Shown: piece after piece, positions 1 through 8,172 of the stretch
Position numbering within the stretch: position 1 is the first letter of the stretch
Layout of the letters: every line of letters starts with the position of its first letter
Assembly: GCA_023473585.1 (NCBI GenBank)
Contig: JAMCYU010000011.1
Span: 1-32,997 of the forward strand
DNA: 32,997 nucleotides
DNA from: Patescibacteria group bacterium
GTDB taxonomy: Bacteria > Patescibacteriota > Microgenomatia > JAMCYU01
Reading direction: 5' to 3'
The notes under the pieces: generated by a model
Told to the model about the DNA's origin: nothing
Seen by the model: only the letters and a program-made list of their open reading frames with translations
The model's database searches: none
Program-made: the position numbers and the translations under genes

Positions 1-2
1 TA

Positions 3-161
3 TTTTCCAACAAGTACAACACCAAAAGATTCCATCAAAGTCTAGGTTACCTAACCCCTCAAGAATATGTTATATTGCAGAGGCAAAGAAAGGAGAACAA
101 CCGTTCTCTATCTATGGGTCCAGCACACTTATGTTGTATTTTGTGTCGTATGATATTATAA
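3..161 (+). mobile_element. Transposase C-terminal end (integrase core), 5' truncated by window edge
   Basis: The open frame runs into the window from the left. It reads YNTKRFHQSLGYLTPQEYV and then a basic tail before a TAA at 159-161. The Y-N-x-x-R-x-H-x-S-L-G-Y-x-T-P-x-E-Y pattern is the end of the DDE integrase core found in IS3/IS481-type transposases, just after the catalytic glutamate. Only about 52 codons are visible, so activity and exact family cannot be judged. The following gene starts 65 bp downstream with its own promoter. Confidence 0.75.
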
Positions 162-191
162 TGAGCGAAACGAATTAATCGAAGACATCAC

Positions 192-220
192 TTGTTTTGC
201 TTATTTATCTTCGATATAAT
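192..220 (+). promoter_or_regulatory. Promoter of the SurA-like gene, leaderless
   Basis: A -35 box TTGTTT (192-197) is followed by a 17-bp spacer and a perfect -10 box TATAAT (215-220). The ATG at 227 is 6 nt beyond the -10, where transcription should begin, so the mRNA is probably leaderless. This also argues against the upstream TTG at 197, which lies inside the promoter. Confidence 0.65.
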
Positions 221-226
221 AACCCA

Positions 227-871
227 ATGAAAATTAAATTAAATTTTGCCAAAGTTAAAAACTTACAAGATAATCTCCAAAAAAGAATAAAGCTTAACCG
301 CAAAATAACTGTTTTTTCCCTGGGTCTTCTTCTTTTACTTTTAACTCTTTATACCTTTAAGGGCCAATTTGTCGTTGCCCTGGTTAACGGCCGGCCGATT
401 TTTCGAACCACTTTAATTTCGGAATTGGAAAAACAAGCCGGGGCCAAAGTTTTGGACTCTTTAATTACGAAATCTTTAGTTTTTGAAGAGGCCGGTAAAC
501 AAAAGGTGAGCGTAAGTAACGACGAGATTAACCAGGAAATTAAAAAACTGGAAGATAATTTTAATAAACAAGGACAAAGCCTTGACCAGCTTTTATCGGC
601 TCAAGGGATGACGCGCAAGGATTTGGAAGAACAAATAAGATTGCAAAAAATCGTCGAAAAGATACTTGTCAAAGAAGTCACCGTTACCGATGGGGAAATC
701 AAAGATTATTTTGACAAAAATAAAACCAGTCTTTATAAAACTTCAAAATTTGAAGACGTTAAGGAAGCAATCAAAAAACAACTGGAGCAGGAAAAACTGA
801 GCGAAAAAATTCAAAGCTGGCTAAGCTCGCTTCGCGAGAGCGCCAAGATTAATTATTTTCTTAAACTTTAA
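227..871 (+). CDS. Membrane-anchored SurA/PrsA-type N-terminal chaperone domain protein
   Basis: A 214-residue protein. A basic N-terminal stretch (residues 1-26) precedes one transmembrane helix (about 27-45), so the rest should be extracytoplasmic. Next comes VNGRPIFRTTLISELE, the 'V-N-G-x-x-I' opening of the SurA N-terminal domain, followed by helices with the typical spacing (SNDEINQEI..., TRKDLEEQI..., VTDGEIKDYFDKNK). In full-length PrsA/SurA a parvulin prolyl isomerase domain follows DYFxxNK. Here the sequence jumps to a C-terminal helix (FEDVKEAIKKQLEQEK), so the isomerase domain is absent. The likely role is a chaperone for secreted proteins with no isomerase activity. ATG 227 was chosen over TTG 197 because the latter is inside the promoter. 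The gene stands alone, 64 bp before the suf cluster. Confidence 0.7.
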   Translation: MKIKLNFAKVKNLQDNLQKRIKLNRKITVFSLGLLLLLLTLYTFKGQFVVALVNGRPIFRTTLISELEKQAGAKVLDSLITKSLVFEEAGKQKVSVSNDEINQEIKKLEDNFNKQGQSLDQLLSAQGMTRKDLEEQIRLQKIVEKILVKEVTVTDGEIKDYFDKNKTSLYKTSKFEDVKEAIKKQLEQEKLSEKIQSWLSSLRESAKINYFLKL

Positions 872-883
872 ACGGTAAAATCC

Positions 884-935
884 TTGACAACCCCTCCCTC
901 TTTCTGTTAAACTGATACTATTGTAGTGTCAGTTT
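884..935 (+). promoter_or_regulatory. Promoter and palindromic operator of the rrf2-suf operon
   Basis: A consensus -35 TTGACA (884-889) is followed by an 18-bp spacer and TAAACT (908-913). Overlapping the -10 and reaching the ATG is a near-perfect inverted repeat: left arm AAACTGATACTA (909-920), 3-nt centre, right arm TAGTGTCAGTTT (924-935), with one mismatched pair. Its position would block polymerase, and it directly precedes an Rrf2-type regulator, so autoregulation is the simplest reading. No Shine-Dalgarno is present. Confidence 0.7.
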
Positions 936-1337
936 ATGAAAATCACCAAGCGCCAGGATTACGCCATTTTACTTATGACTAAGCTTTGCCTTGAGTGGCA
1001 AAAGCGCCTCGTGCCATTGTCGGAAATTGCTAAAACCTATCATCTTTCGCCGCTTTTTTTAAAACAGTTAGCCATTGATTTAAAAAGCGCCAAACTGATT
1101 AAAAGCAAAGAAGGGATGGGCGGCGGCTACTCTTTATCCCGTCGTCCGCAAACCATTAACCTGGCCGATATCCTGATAAGTCTTTCCGGGCAACAAATTT
1201 TATCGCCAAGTTGTTTGAAGAAAAACAGTCGTTGCGCGTTAATTTCGACTTGTCCGCCGAAAAGGATTTGGCAAAAAATCAATACGGAAATGACTAAAAG
1301 TCTTCAAAAAATCAGTTTAGCGGAGATCGCCAGATGA
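936..1337 (+). CDS. Rrf2/IscR-family Fe-S-sensing transcriptional regulator
   Basis: A 133-residue regulator with the Rrf2 winged-helix fold. It opens MKITKRQDYAI, followed by a helix-turn-helix (LSEIAKTYHLSPLFLKQLAIDLK) and the wing with the family glycine signature GMGGGYSLSR. Three cysteines follow in SPSCLKKNSRC...STC (C-x6-C-x5-C), close to the cluster-binding cysteines of IscR and related sensors, so it probably binds an Fe-S cluster and reports cell Fe-S status. It is first in an operon for Fe-S assembly, overlaps sufC by 4 nt (ATGA) and has a palindromic operator overlapping its own promoter, as expected for an autoregulated suf repressor. The ligand set is inferred; cluster type cannot be told from sequence. 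Confidence 0.88.
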   Translation: MKITKRQDYAILLMTKLCLEWQKRLVPLSEIAKTYHLSPLFLKQLAIDLKSAKLIKSKEGMGGGYSLSRRPQTINLADILISLSGQQILSPSCLKKNSRCALISTCPPKRIWQKINTEMTKSLQKISLAEIAR

Positions 1338-2044
1338 AAGACACTTTTGAAATCATCGGTTTAAAGGTGACCGTTGCGGGCAAAATAATCCTTAAGGGCC
1401 TTAATTTAAAAATTAAAAAGGGAGAAATGCATATTTTGATGGGGCCCAACGGTGCCGGTAAAACCAGTCTGGTCTTAGCCGCCATGGGGCACCCCGGCTA
1501 TAAGGTGACAAGCGGTCTAATGACAATCGGCAATCAGGAAATAACTAATCTTCCTTCGGAACAGCGTTCAAAATTAGGTCTTTTTGTTTCTTTCCAAAAA
1601 CCTCCGGAAATTCCCGGTGTTTCCGTCCGGAATTTATTAAGAATGGTTGTTAAGGACGATCTGGAAGAAAAAATCGCGAAGAATATGCATGATCTTCAAA
1701 TTAAAGAAGAATTCTTAAGCCGCTCGCTTAACGAAAATTTCTCCGGTGGAGAAATGAGAAAAATGGAATTGCTTCAGGCAAAAGTTTTAAAACCTCGCTT
1801 TTTGATTTTAGACGAAATCGACAGCGGTTTAGATATTGACAGTTTAAAGTTGATAACAAAAATCATCAGCCAAATGAGTCAAAACGCCGGCCTTTTGGTG
1901 ATTACTCATAATCCCAGACTCTTAAAATTTTTAAAACCCGACTACGTCCACGTCATGCTGGGCGGAAGAATCGTCAAGAGCGATGGTTTGAAATTAGGTG
2001 AAGAAATTGAAAGGAGGGGTTATTCGTGGTTGGCAAAAAATTAA
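1334..2044 (+). CDS. sufC: SufC, Fe-S assembly ABC-type ATPase
   Basis: A 236-residue cytoplasmic ATPase subunit of the SUF scaffold. The Walker A motif GPNGAGKTS is near residues 38-46, the SufC-typical FQKPPEIPGV follows the Q-loop, the ABC signature is FSGGEMRKMELLQ, and Walker B with its switch is FLILDEIDSGLD. The D-loop and H-loop (VITHN) are intact. SufC binds SufB and uses ATP to remodel the scaffold during cluster assembly. The start overlaps the regulator stop (ATGA) and its end overlaps sufB by 19 nt, so the three genes are translationally coupled. Length is normal for the family. Assignment rests on motifs and on the sufB/sufS/sufU neighbours. Confidence 0.95.
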   Translation: MKDTFEIIGLKVTVAGKIILKGLNLKIKKGEMHILMGPNGAGKTSLVLAAMGHPGYKVTSGLMTIGNQEITNLPSEQRSKLGLFVSFQKPPEIPGVSVRNLLRMVVKDDLEEKIAKNMHDLQIKEEFLSRSLNENFSGGEMRKMELLQAKVLKPRFLILDEIDSGLDIDSLKLITKIISQMSQNAGLLVITHNPRLLKFLKPDYVHVMLGGRIVKSDGLKLGEEIERRGYSWLAKN

Positions 2045-3330
2045 TTGAGGAAATCTCTTATCAAAAAAAAGAGCCCGATTGGATGAGAAAATTGCGTCTT
2101 AAGGCTTGGGAAATTTATGAAAAGAAACCCTTGCCCAATTTTGGTCCTGATTTACGTGATCTTGATTTGACGAAAATTAATTATTACCAAACTCCCAAAA
2201 CTCTTCCGCAAAGCCGCTGGCAGGATTTGCCCTTGGACATTCGGCAAACTTATGAAAAATTGAAAATTCCCGAAATGGAGAAAAAGTATTTAGCCGGCAA
2301 TTTAGCCCAATATGAATCCTCGGCCGTTTACGAAAAACTGAAGAAAACCTGGGAAGACAAAAAGGTCATTTTTCTGGATATGGATTCGGCTTTACAAAAA
2401 TACCCCGAGGAAGTCAAAAAATATTTCATGAATTTGGTTTCTTTTGACGAGCACAAATTCACTGCTTTGCACACGGCTTTTTGGTCGGGCGGCACTTTTA
2501 TTTATTTGCCTCAAGACGTTTGTCTTTGTTTGCCTTTACAGTCGTATTTTAGAATGCAATCAGCCAGATTAGGTCAATTTGAGCACACGATTATTGTGGC
2601 CGACCGGGGTTCCTTCGTGCATTACCTTGAAGGTTGTACGGCGCCTCAAGATTCCGAATTTTCCCTTCATGCCGGCGCGGTCGAAGTTTACGTTGGTAAA
2701 CAAGCCAGGGTGCGTTTTACGACCGTTCAGAATTGGAGTAAAAATATTTACAATTTGGCGACCAAAAGAGCTTTGGTTGGTGAGAACGGCCGCATCGAAT
2801 GGGTCAGCGGTTCCTTAGGCAGTAAAGTGACCATGCTTTATCCCACGAGTGTCCTTGGGGAAAAAGGGGCGAGCAGTTCCCATTTATCAATTTCCTGGGC
2901 GGGAAAAGGTCAGGTCAAGGATACCGGCGGCAAAGTCATTCACTTGGCCGAAAATACCAGCTCGACGATTACGGCCAAAAGCCTAAGTTCGGGCGGCGGC
3001 AAAAATATTTTCCGCGGCCAAATTAAAGTTCTCTCCGGCGCGAAAAATTGTCGAAGCTTGATGCGTTGCGATTCCTTAATTTTGGACAAAACGTCAGAGG
3101 CTGAAAGTTTTCCGAGTTTAGACATTAAAGAAAAAGACGTCGCCGTCGGTCATGAGGCAACGGTGGGCAGAATTTCCGAGGAACAATTATTTTATCTTCA
3201 ATCACGAGGGATTTCGGAGAAAGAAGCGACTAATTTAATAGTTGCCGGTTTTATCGAACCCATAATTTCGGAAATTCCCCTGGAATATTCAGTGGAATTA
3301 AACAGATTAATCGAAATGGAGTTAAATTAA
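2026..3330 (+). CDS. sufB: SufB, Fe-S cluster scaffold subunit
   Basis: A 434-residue scaffold protein. The start is GTG 2026, supported by a strong ribosome binding site AAGGAGGGG (2011-2019) inside sufC. The C-terminal half is the parallel beta-helix core shared by SufB and SufD. Family-typical elements are LEGCTAP (about 202-207), the GGK...FRGQI segment, RSLMRCDSL with a cysteine near 348, and the GHEATVGRISEEQLFYLQSRGI block. The last is characteristic of SufB and carries the conserved His-Glu pair (about 376-377). No sufD is present, so SufB probably forms a homodimer with SufC, as in reduced SUF systems. Nascent clusters would be built here from sulfur delivered by SufS and SufU. Confidence 0.93.
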   Translation: MVGKKLIEEISYQKKEPDWMRKLRLKAWEIYEKKPLPNFGPDLRDLDLTKINYYQTPKTLPQSRWQDLPLDIRQTYEKLKIPEMEKKYLAGNLAQYESSAVYEKLKKTWEDKKVIFLDMDSALQKYPEEVKKYFMNLVSFDEHKFTALHTAFWSGGTFIYLPQDVCLCLPLQSYFRMQSARLGQFEHTIIVADRGSFVHYLEGCTAPQDSEFSLHAGAVEVYVGKQARVRFTTVQNWSKNIYNLATKRALVGENGRIEWVSGSLGSKVTMLYPTSVLGEKGASSSHLSISWAGKGQVKDTGGKVIHLAENTSSTITAKSLSSGGGKNIFRGQIKVLSGAKNCRSLMRCDSLILDKTSEAESFPSLDIKEKDVAVGHEATVGRISEEQLFYLQSRGISEKEATNLIVAGFIEPIISEIPLEYSVELNRLIEMELN

Positions 3331-3331
3331 A

Positions 3332-4570
3332 ATGTTAGACACCCAAAAAATCAGAAGCGATTTTCCGATTTTAAAAAGAAAAATTAACGGTAAATTGCTT
3401 ATTTATCTTGATTCCACGGCTTCGTCTTTAAAACCGCAGCTGGTCCTTTCGGCGATGGACGAATATTACACCAAATTCGGGGTGAATATTTTCCGCGGTC
3501 TTTATAAGTTGTCTCAAGAGGCAACTGAAGCTTATGAAGAAGCGCGGCAGAAAGTCGCCTCTTTTATAGGCAGCCAAACGCCTAAAGAAGTTATTTTTGT
3601 CAGGAATACGACCGAGGCGGTTAACCTGGTGGCCACTGCTTGGGGAATGGCCAATATTGACAAACAAAGCGAAATTATCTGTACCGTGATGGAGCATCAC
3701 TCCAATTTTCTTCCCTGGCAGCAATTGGCCAAAAACAAGGGCGCGAGAATTAAATATCTGGATATAGATCAAGACGGAAAACTCAAAACTCAAAACTCAA
3801 AACTCAACGGAATCGTGACCAGAAAAACCAAATTAATCGCCTTAACTCATGTTTCTAACGTCTTGGGAACAATTAATCCTATAAGGGAAATTTCTCAGGC
3901 CGTGAAAAAGATTAATCCTGATTGTTTGGTTTTTGTTGATGCGGCCCAATCGGTTCCGCATTTGCCCATTGACGTTTGTGACCTGGGTTGTGATTTTTTA
4001 GCCTTTTCCGGGCATAAAATGCTCGGGCCGGTCGGGATCGGTGTTCTTTGGGGGAAAAAGAAACCCCTGGACGAAATGCCTCCCTATCAATACGGTGGCG
4101 AGATGATTAAAGATGTTTTTCTTGAACAAACGACCTTTGCCGAGTCTCCGGCCAAATTTGAAGCCGGGACGCCCAATATTGCCGGCGCCATCGGCTTAGG
4201 AGCCGCCGTTTCCTACCTTCAAAAAGTCGGTATGGAAAATGTCAGAAAGCATGAATTATTATTGACCGATTACGCTTTAAAACAATTAGGCAAAATCGCC
4301 AATTTAACTGTTTACGGACCCAAAAAAGCCGAAGAACGCGGAGGGGTTATCGCTTTTAATGTTTCAGGCATTCATCCTCATGATTTGGCGCAAATTCTAG
4401 ACGAAGACAATCTTTGCCTAAGATCCGGTCAACACTGCGCCATGCCCTTACATCAACGTTTGGGAATTTCGGCTTCGTGCCGGGTAAGTTTTTATGTTTA
4501 TAATACTGGTGAGGAAATTGATAAATTAATCAAGGGCATTAAAAAAGCCCAAAAGATTTTTAAAGTTTAA
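3332..4570 (+). CDS. sufS: SufS-type (group II) cysteine desulfurase
   Basis: A 412-residue PLP enzyme that removes sulfur from L-cysteine, giving alanine and a protein persulfide. The PLP-lysine motif SGHKMLGP is at about 226-233. MEHHSNFLPW and VDAAQSVPH carry cofactor-contacting residues. The active-site cysteine lies in LRSGQHCAMPLH (about 364-375), the short-loop form typical of group II enzymes that need SufE or SufU as acceptor. It starts one base after the sufB stop and its TAA overlaps the sufU ATG (TAATG). Odd feature: four tandem copies of a 7-bp unit AAAACTC at 3778-3805 encode part of a surface loop (KLKTQNSKLN). Unit gain or loss would shift the frame. Confidence 0.95.
   Translation: MLDTQKIRSDFPILKRKINGKLLIYLDSTASSLKPQLVLSAMDEYYTKFGVNIFRGLYKLSQEATEAYEEARQKVASFIGSQTPKEVIFVRNTTEAVNLVATAWGMANIDKQSEIICTVMEHHSNFLPWQQLAKNKGARIKYLDIDQDGKLKTQNSKLNGIVTRKTKLIALTHVSNVLGTINPIREISQAVKKINPDCLVFVDAAQSVPHLPIDVCDLGCDFLAFSGHKMLGPVGIGVLWGKKKPLDEMPPYQYGGEMIKDVFLEQTTFAESPAKFEAGTPNIAGAIGLGAAVSYLQKVGMENVRKHELLLTDYALKQLGKIANLTVYGPKKAEERGGVIAFNVSGIHPHDLAQILDEDNLCLRSGQHCAMPLHQRLGISASCRVSFYVYNTGEEIDKLIKGIKKAQKIFKV
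3778..3805 (+). repeat. Heptanucleotide tandem repeat (AAAACTC x4) inside sufS
   Basis: Four perfect head-to-tail copies of AAAACTC lie in the coding frame of sufS. The unit length is not a multiple of three, so the three reading phases give the local residues KTQNSKL. Gain or loss of one unit would frameshift the gene. Related AACTCA-rich words occur in loops of sufU, korA and lysS, so this may be the residue of a low-complexity insertion. Confidence 0.9.
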
Positions 4571-4947
4571 TGAATCTTTATAAAGACCGAATTCTTGATC
4601 ATTATCGAAAGCCGAGAAACTTCGGGAGAATCGTCAAACCGGACGCGTCTTATGAGCAGGAAAATTCTTTTTGTGGGGACAGAATTGGCATGGAGATAAA
4701 ACTCCTAACCCATAACCCCAAGCTCATAACTTTGGGTGAGATTAAATTTTGGGGCGAGGGTTGTGCGATTTCTCAAGCTTCGGCCTCGATGTTAACCGAA
4801 AAAGTCAAAGGAAAATCGTTAGGCGAAATCAAAAAACTTGGCAAAGAAGACATTTTATCCATGCTGGGGATTGAATTAAGTCCGGCCAGATTAAAGTGCG
4901 CGCTTTTACCTTTGGAGGTTTTACAAAAATTAATCACTCTGTTATAG
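4570..4947 (+). CDS. sufU: SufU/IscU-like Fe-S scaffold or sulfur-transfer protein
   Basis: A 125-residue protein of the IscU/SufU fold. The N-terminus LYKDRILDHYRKPRNFG is diagnostic. All metal/sulfur ligands are present: Cys and Asp in SFCGDRIG (about 35-37), Cys in EGCAISQASASM (about 65) and Cys in RLKCALLPL (about 111). SufU in Gram-positives accepts persulfide from SufS through a zinc-swap mechanism, which fits the direct TAATG overlap with sufS. It is slightly short because the loop between the second and third cysteines is trimmed, so it could act either as a zinc-dependent sulfurtransferase (SufU) or as a true scaffold (IscU-like). The first is preferred on context. Confidence 0.9.
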   Translation: MNLYKDRILDHYRKPRNFGRIVKPDASYEQENSFCGDRIGMEIKLLTHNPKLITLGEIKFWGEGCAISQASASMLTEKVKGKSLGEIKKLGKEDILSMLGIELSPARLKCALLPLEVLQKLITLL

Positions 4948-4954
4948 TTTGCTT

Positions 4955-6685
4955 ATGGAGAAAAGTATAACTTGGAAAATTGGCGGTCCGGCCGGTTTCG
5001 GCATCATGGTTTCCGGAACCATTTTAGCTAAGGCTTTTGCCCGCGCCGGTCTTTATCTTGCTTCAACGACCGAATACCCTTCCTTAATTCGCGGCGGCCA
5101 CAACACTTATATTATCAGAGCCTCGGCAGAGGAAATTTTTTCCCTGATTTTCTCCGTTGATCTTTTGGTAGCCTTAAACCAGGAAACGATAATTTTGCAT
5201 AAAGACGAACTGTCCCAGGGTGCCGGTTTAATTTACGATAGCGAAGACCCAGAGATTGGGAAGGATCTTTTACCGGAAGCAAATTGCCATCTTTTCCCCG
5301 TGCCCTTAGTGAAGTTAGCCACTCAAGACGGCGGGGCCAAACTCATGATGAATAATGTCGCTTTGGGTTCTTCGTGGGCGGTTATGAATCTGCCTTTTGA
5401 AATTTTAGCCGGTGTTGTTGCCGACGTTTTTAATAAAAAGGGTGAGGAAATCATTAAAGAAAACCTGCAGGCGGCCAAAGCCGGCTTCGAATATATCAAG
5501 AAAAATTTTCCTCATGATTTTGATTATCAGCTTCATGAAGGTCAGGCGCCGAAACGTTTGGTTTTATCGGGTAACGAGGCGATCGGTTTGGGAGCCATCA
5601 TGGCCGGCTTGGGTTTTGCCGCGCTTTATCCCATGACGCCCATTAACGGTCTTTTGCAATTTTTAGCCAGTAAAAGTGAAGAAGCGGGTTTTGTTTTTAA
5701 ACAACCGGAAGACGAAATTGCCGGTATCAATATGGCGATTGGCGCTTCTTATGCCGGGGCCAGAAGTTTGGTCGCGACTTCAGGCGGCGGTTTTTCTTTA
5801 ATGACCGAAGCTTATTCCATGGCGGCGATGACCGAGACACCTTTAGTTGTCGTGATGGGCATAAGACCCGGGCCCTCAAGCGGTTTGCCGACCTGGACCG
5901 GACAGGGCGATCTTAAATTTGTCCTGGGAGCTTCACCGGGTGATTTTACCCGGATTGTTTTAACGCCCGGAGATCCCCAGGAATGTTTTGAATTAACGCA
6001 GGTTGCTTTTAATTTAGCCGACCGTTATCAAACCCCGGTTATCCTTTTGGTGGACAAATTTTTATGCGAAAGCTTAGGCACAATCGAAAAAGCGAAAATT
6101 GCGACAGAGAGAATAGCTATTGATAGAGGTAAACTTCTGGATTTATCGGCGGCCGATTATAAAAGGTATCAGATAACCGAAGACGGGATTTCACCGAGAA
6201 TTTTGCCCGGGAAGATCTTTTTTGTGACCGACTCTTACGAACACGACGAAATGGGTTTGGCAACCGAAGACGCTTCAATGATCAAAAAGATGGTGGAGAA
6301 AAGAGGTCGTAAATTCTCCTTACTGGAAAAAGAGGTGCCCGAACCGCAACTTTTCGGGGATCAGGATGCCGAAATAACCCTGGTCGGTTGGGGGTCAACC
6401 AAGGGAGCGGCGAGAGAAGCGATAGGAAGACTTAAAACTCAACACGTAGGACTTAAAATCAATTATCTTCATTTAAATTGGATAAATCCGTTTCCCAAAG
6501 AAGCAGTGACGAAGATTTTATCAAAAGCCAAAAAAATCATCAGTTGCGAAGGCAACGCCACCGGTCAGATGGCTGGTTTTTTAAGGGAACAAACCGGCGT
6601 GGAAATTAAAAAGCAAATTTTAAAATATGATGGCCGGGCTTTTTTCCCTGAAGACATCATTGAAGGAGTGAAAAAATATGCTTGA
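4955..6685 (+). CDS. korA: 2-oxoacid:ferredoxin oxidoreductase, fused gamma-alpha subunit
   Basis: A 576-residue large subunit of a two-subunit 2-oxoacid:ferredoxin oxidoreductase. Residues 1-185 are the gamma domain (WKIGGPAGFGIMVSG, then EYPSLIRGGHNTY). Residues about 200-420 are the alpha pyrimidine-binding domain (PMTPINGLLQFLA; EDEIAGINMAIGASYAGAR; SGGGFSLMTEA). The C-terminal part is the transketolase-C-like domain. With KorB it oxidatively decarboxylates a 2-oxoacid to the acyl-CoA and reduces ferredoxin. The exact substrate (pyruvate, 2-oxoglutarate or branched-chain) cannot be read from sequence, so the symbol denotes the subunit type. ATG 4955 is preferred to TTG 4949. No ferredoxin-like delta subunit is nearby, so an external ferredoxin is needed. 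Confidence 0.9.
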   Translation: MEKSITWKIGGPAGFGIMVSGTILAKAFARAGLYLASTTEYPSLIRGGHNTYIIRASAEEIFSLIFSVDLLVALNQETIILHKDELSQGAGLIYDSEDPEIGKDLLPEANCHLFPVPLVKLATQDGGAKLMMNNVALGSSWAVMNLPFEILAGVVADVFNKKGEEIIKENLQAAKAGFEYIKKNFPHDFDYQLHEGQAPKRLVLSGNEAIGLGAIMAGLGFAALYPMTPINGLLQFLASKSEEAGFVFKQPEDEIAGINMAIGASYAGARSLVATSGGGFSLMTEAYSMAAMTETPLVVVMGIRPGPSSGLPTWTGQGDLKFVLGASPGDFTRIVLTPGDPQECFELTQVAFNLADRYQTPVILLVDKFLCESLGTIEKAKIATERIAIDRGKLLDLSAADYKRYQITEDGISPRILPGKIFFVTDSYEHDEMGLATEDASMIKKMVEKRGRKFSLLEKEVPEPQLFGDQDAEITLVGWGSTKGAAREAIGRLKTQHVGLKINYLHLNWINPFPKEAVTKILSKAKKIISCEGNATGQMAGFLREQTGVEIKKQILKYDGRAFFPEDIIEGVKKYA

Positions 6686-7481
6686 GGCAACTTGGTGTCC
6701 CGGTTGCGGCAATTTCGGTATTTGGCAGGCCCTGAAAAACGCTTTTGTTAATCTTTCTTTATCGGCCAAAGACGCGGTGGTCGTTTTTGACATCGGTTGC
6801 AACAGCAATATGTTCAATTGGCTTAAGATGACTTCTTTTGAAAGTCTTCACGGTAGGACCCTACCGGTGGCTTCCGGGATTAAAATTATCAATCCGAAGC
6901 TTGCGGTTTTGGCGGTGGCCGGTGACGGGGGTTGTTACGGTGAAGGCGGTAATCATCTTTTGCACGCGGCGAAACACAATCTGGATCTGACTTTATTGGT
7001 TCATAATAATCAGGTTTATGCCTTAACGACGGGTCAAACCTCACCGACCTCAGCTAGGGGATTTAAAAGCAAATCAACGCCCGCAGGCTCATTTGACCTA
7101 GCTTTAAATCCTTTGGCCGTGGCCATTGCTGCCGGAGCCAGTTTTGTGGCGCGCGGTTTTGCCGGAGATTTACCGCATCTTACGGATTTGATGACTCAAG
7201 CCGTCAAACATAAGGGTTTTGCGATTGTTGATATTCTTCAGCCTTGCGTTAGTTTTAACAACGTTAATACTTTTGATTGGTTCAGACAAAGAATTTACAA
7301 GATGGAACAAAAACCGGCCAACAAACTTGCGGCTTTGGAGAAAGCTTTGGAATTTCCTCAAAATGGTACGGATGCAAAAATACCCATCGGGATTTTTTTC
7401 CAGGAAGAAAGAGAAGTTTTTCAACCGGAGACGGTTGAATTTAAGCCCGAAATAGAGAGACTTTCAGCCGAATTTTTATGA
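6678..7481 (+). CDS. korB: 2-oxoacid:ferredoxin oxidoreductase, beta subunit (ThDP and 4Fe-4S)
   Basis: A 267-residue catalytic beta subunit. The thiamine diphosphate/Mg site is GDGGCYGEGG...NNQVYALTTGQ (about 82-120). Four cysteines match the cluster ligands of two-subunit enzymes: C7 and C10 in WCPGCGNFG, C41 in DIGCNSN, and C190 in LQPCVSFN. It therefore needs a [4Fe-4S] cluster, which makes its place in the suf operon sensible. The ATG lies 8 nt inside korA with a good ribosome binding site GAAGGAGTG about 10 nt upstream. Its end overlaps the next gene by ATGA. Confidence 0.92.
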   Translation: MLEATWCPGCGNFGIWQALKNAFVNLSLSAKDAVVVFDIGCNSNMFNWLKMTSFESLHGRTLPVASGIKIINPKLAVLAVAGDGGCYGEGGNHLLHAAKHNLDLTLLVHNNQVYALTTGQTSPTSARGFKSKSTPAGSFDLALNPLAVAIAAGASFVARGFAGDLPHLTDLMTQAVKHKGFAIVDILQPCVSFNNVNTFDWFRQRIYKMEQKPANKLAALEKALEFPQNGTDAKIPIGIFFQEEREVFQPETVEFKPEIERLSAEFL

Positions 7482-8161
7482 AAAAAGGCTCGGTTGTCAT
7501 TTTTGCGATTGTTATTTTTTTCTTAAGCTTTTTTTTGGCCCTTTTTAAGGGACCGTTAGTTGAAAGATTATTGTTGCGTCCCCCTCTTTCTGAATTAGAA
7601 AAACCCGAACTGGTCGAGGCGATCAAAAAACAATCCGGAGATTGGGAAGCCGGTTTTCCGCAACCGATCTTTCTTAACGCTCCGGTTTCTTATCCTTTAG
7701 CCCAAATCGTTGAAACTCAAGTTTTAGGGCAAGCCAGGGCTTCGGGAGAAAAATGGATTGAAATTGACCTTTCTGACCAAAAATTATCCGCCCACGAAGG
7801 GGACCAAATCGTTTACAGTTTTTTTGTTTCGACCGGCAAATGGGCGCCAACACCGACGGGCGATTTTCGTATTTGGATTAAGCTTCGTTATTCCACCATG
7901 AGCGGCGGTAATAAAGCCGACGGGACCTATTATTATCTACCGAATGTCCCTTACGTCATGTTTTTTCATAATGGTTTCGGACTGCACGGTACTTATTGGC
8001 ACAACAACTTCGGTTCACCCATGAGCCACGGCTGTGTTAATTTATCGACGATTGATGCCGAAAAACTCTTTTGGTGGGCCGAGCCGACCATGCCTTCGGG
8101 AAAAAATATGGCCTATCCGACCAAAGACAATCCGGGAACCAGAGTGGTCATCCACGAGTAA
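7478..8161 (+). CDS. Membrane-anchored L,D-transpeptidase (YkuD domain)
   Basis: A 227-residue protein with an N-terminal transmembrane anchor (about 4-24) and an extracytoplasmic YkuD domain (about 92-226). The catalytic motif is complete: HG in FGLHGTYWHNNFG, then SPMSHGCVNL with the nucleophilic cysteine. L,D-transpeptidases make 3-3 peptidoglycan cross-links or attach proteins to peptidoglycan, using a cysteine acyl-enzyme that resists most penicillins. It ends the suf-kor unit, overlapping korB by ATGA. That placement gives no obvious functional link and probably reflects shared transcription. No terminator is visible after it; the lon promoter follows at once. Confidence 0.88.
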   Translation: MKKGSVVIFAIVIFFLSFFLALFKGPLVERLLLRPPLSELEKPELVEAIKKQSGDWEAGFPQPIFLNAPVSYPLAQIVETQVLGQARASGEKWIEIDLSDQKLSAHEGDQIVYSFFVSTGKWAPTPTGDFRIWIKLRYSTMSGGNKADGTYYYLPNVPYVMFFHNGFGLHGTYWHNNFGSPMSHGCVNLSTIDAEKLFWWAEPTMPSGKNMAYPTKDNPGTRVVIHE

Positions 8162-8172
8162 ACTTATACCTC

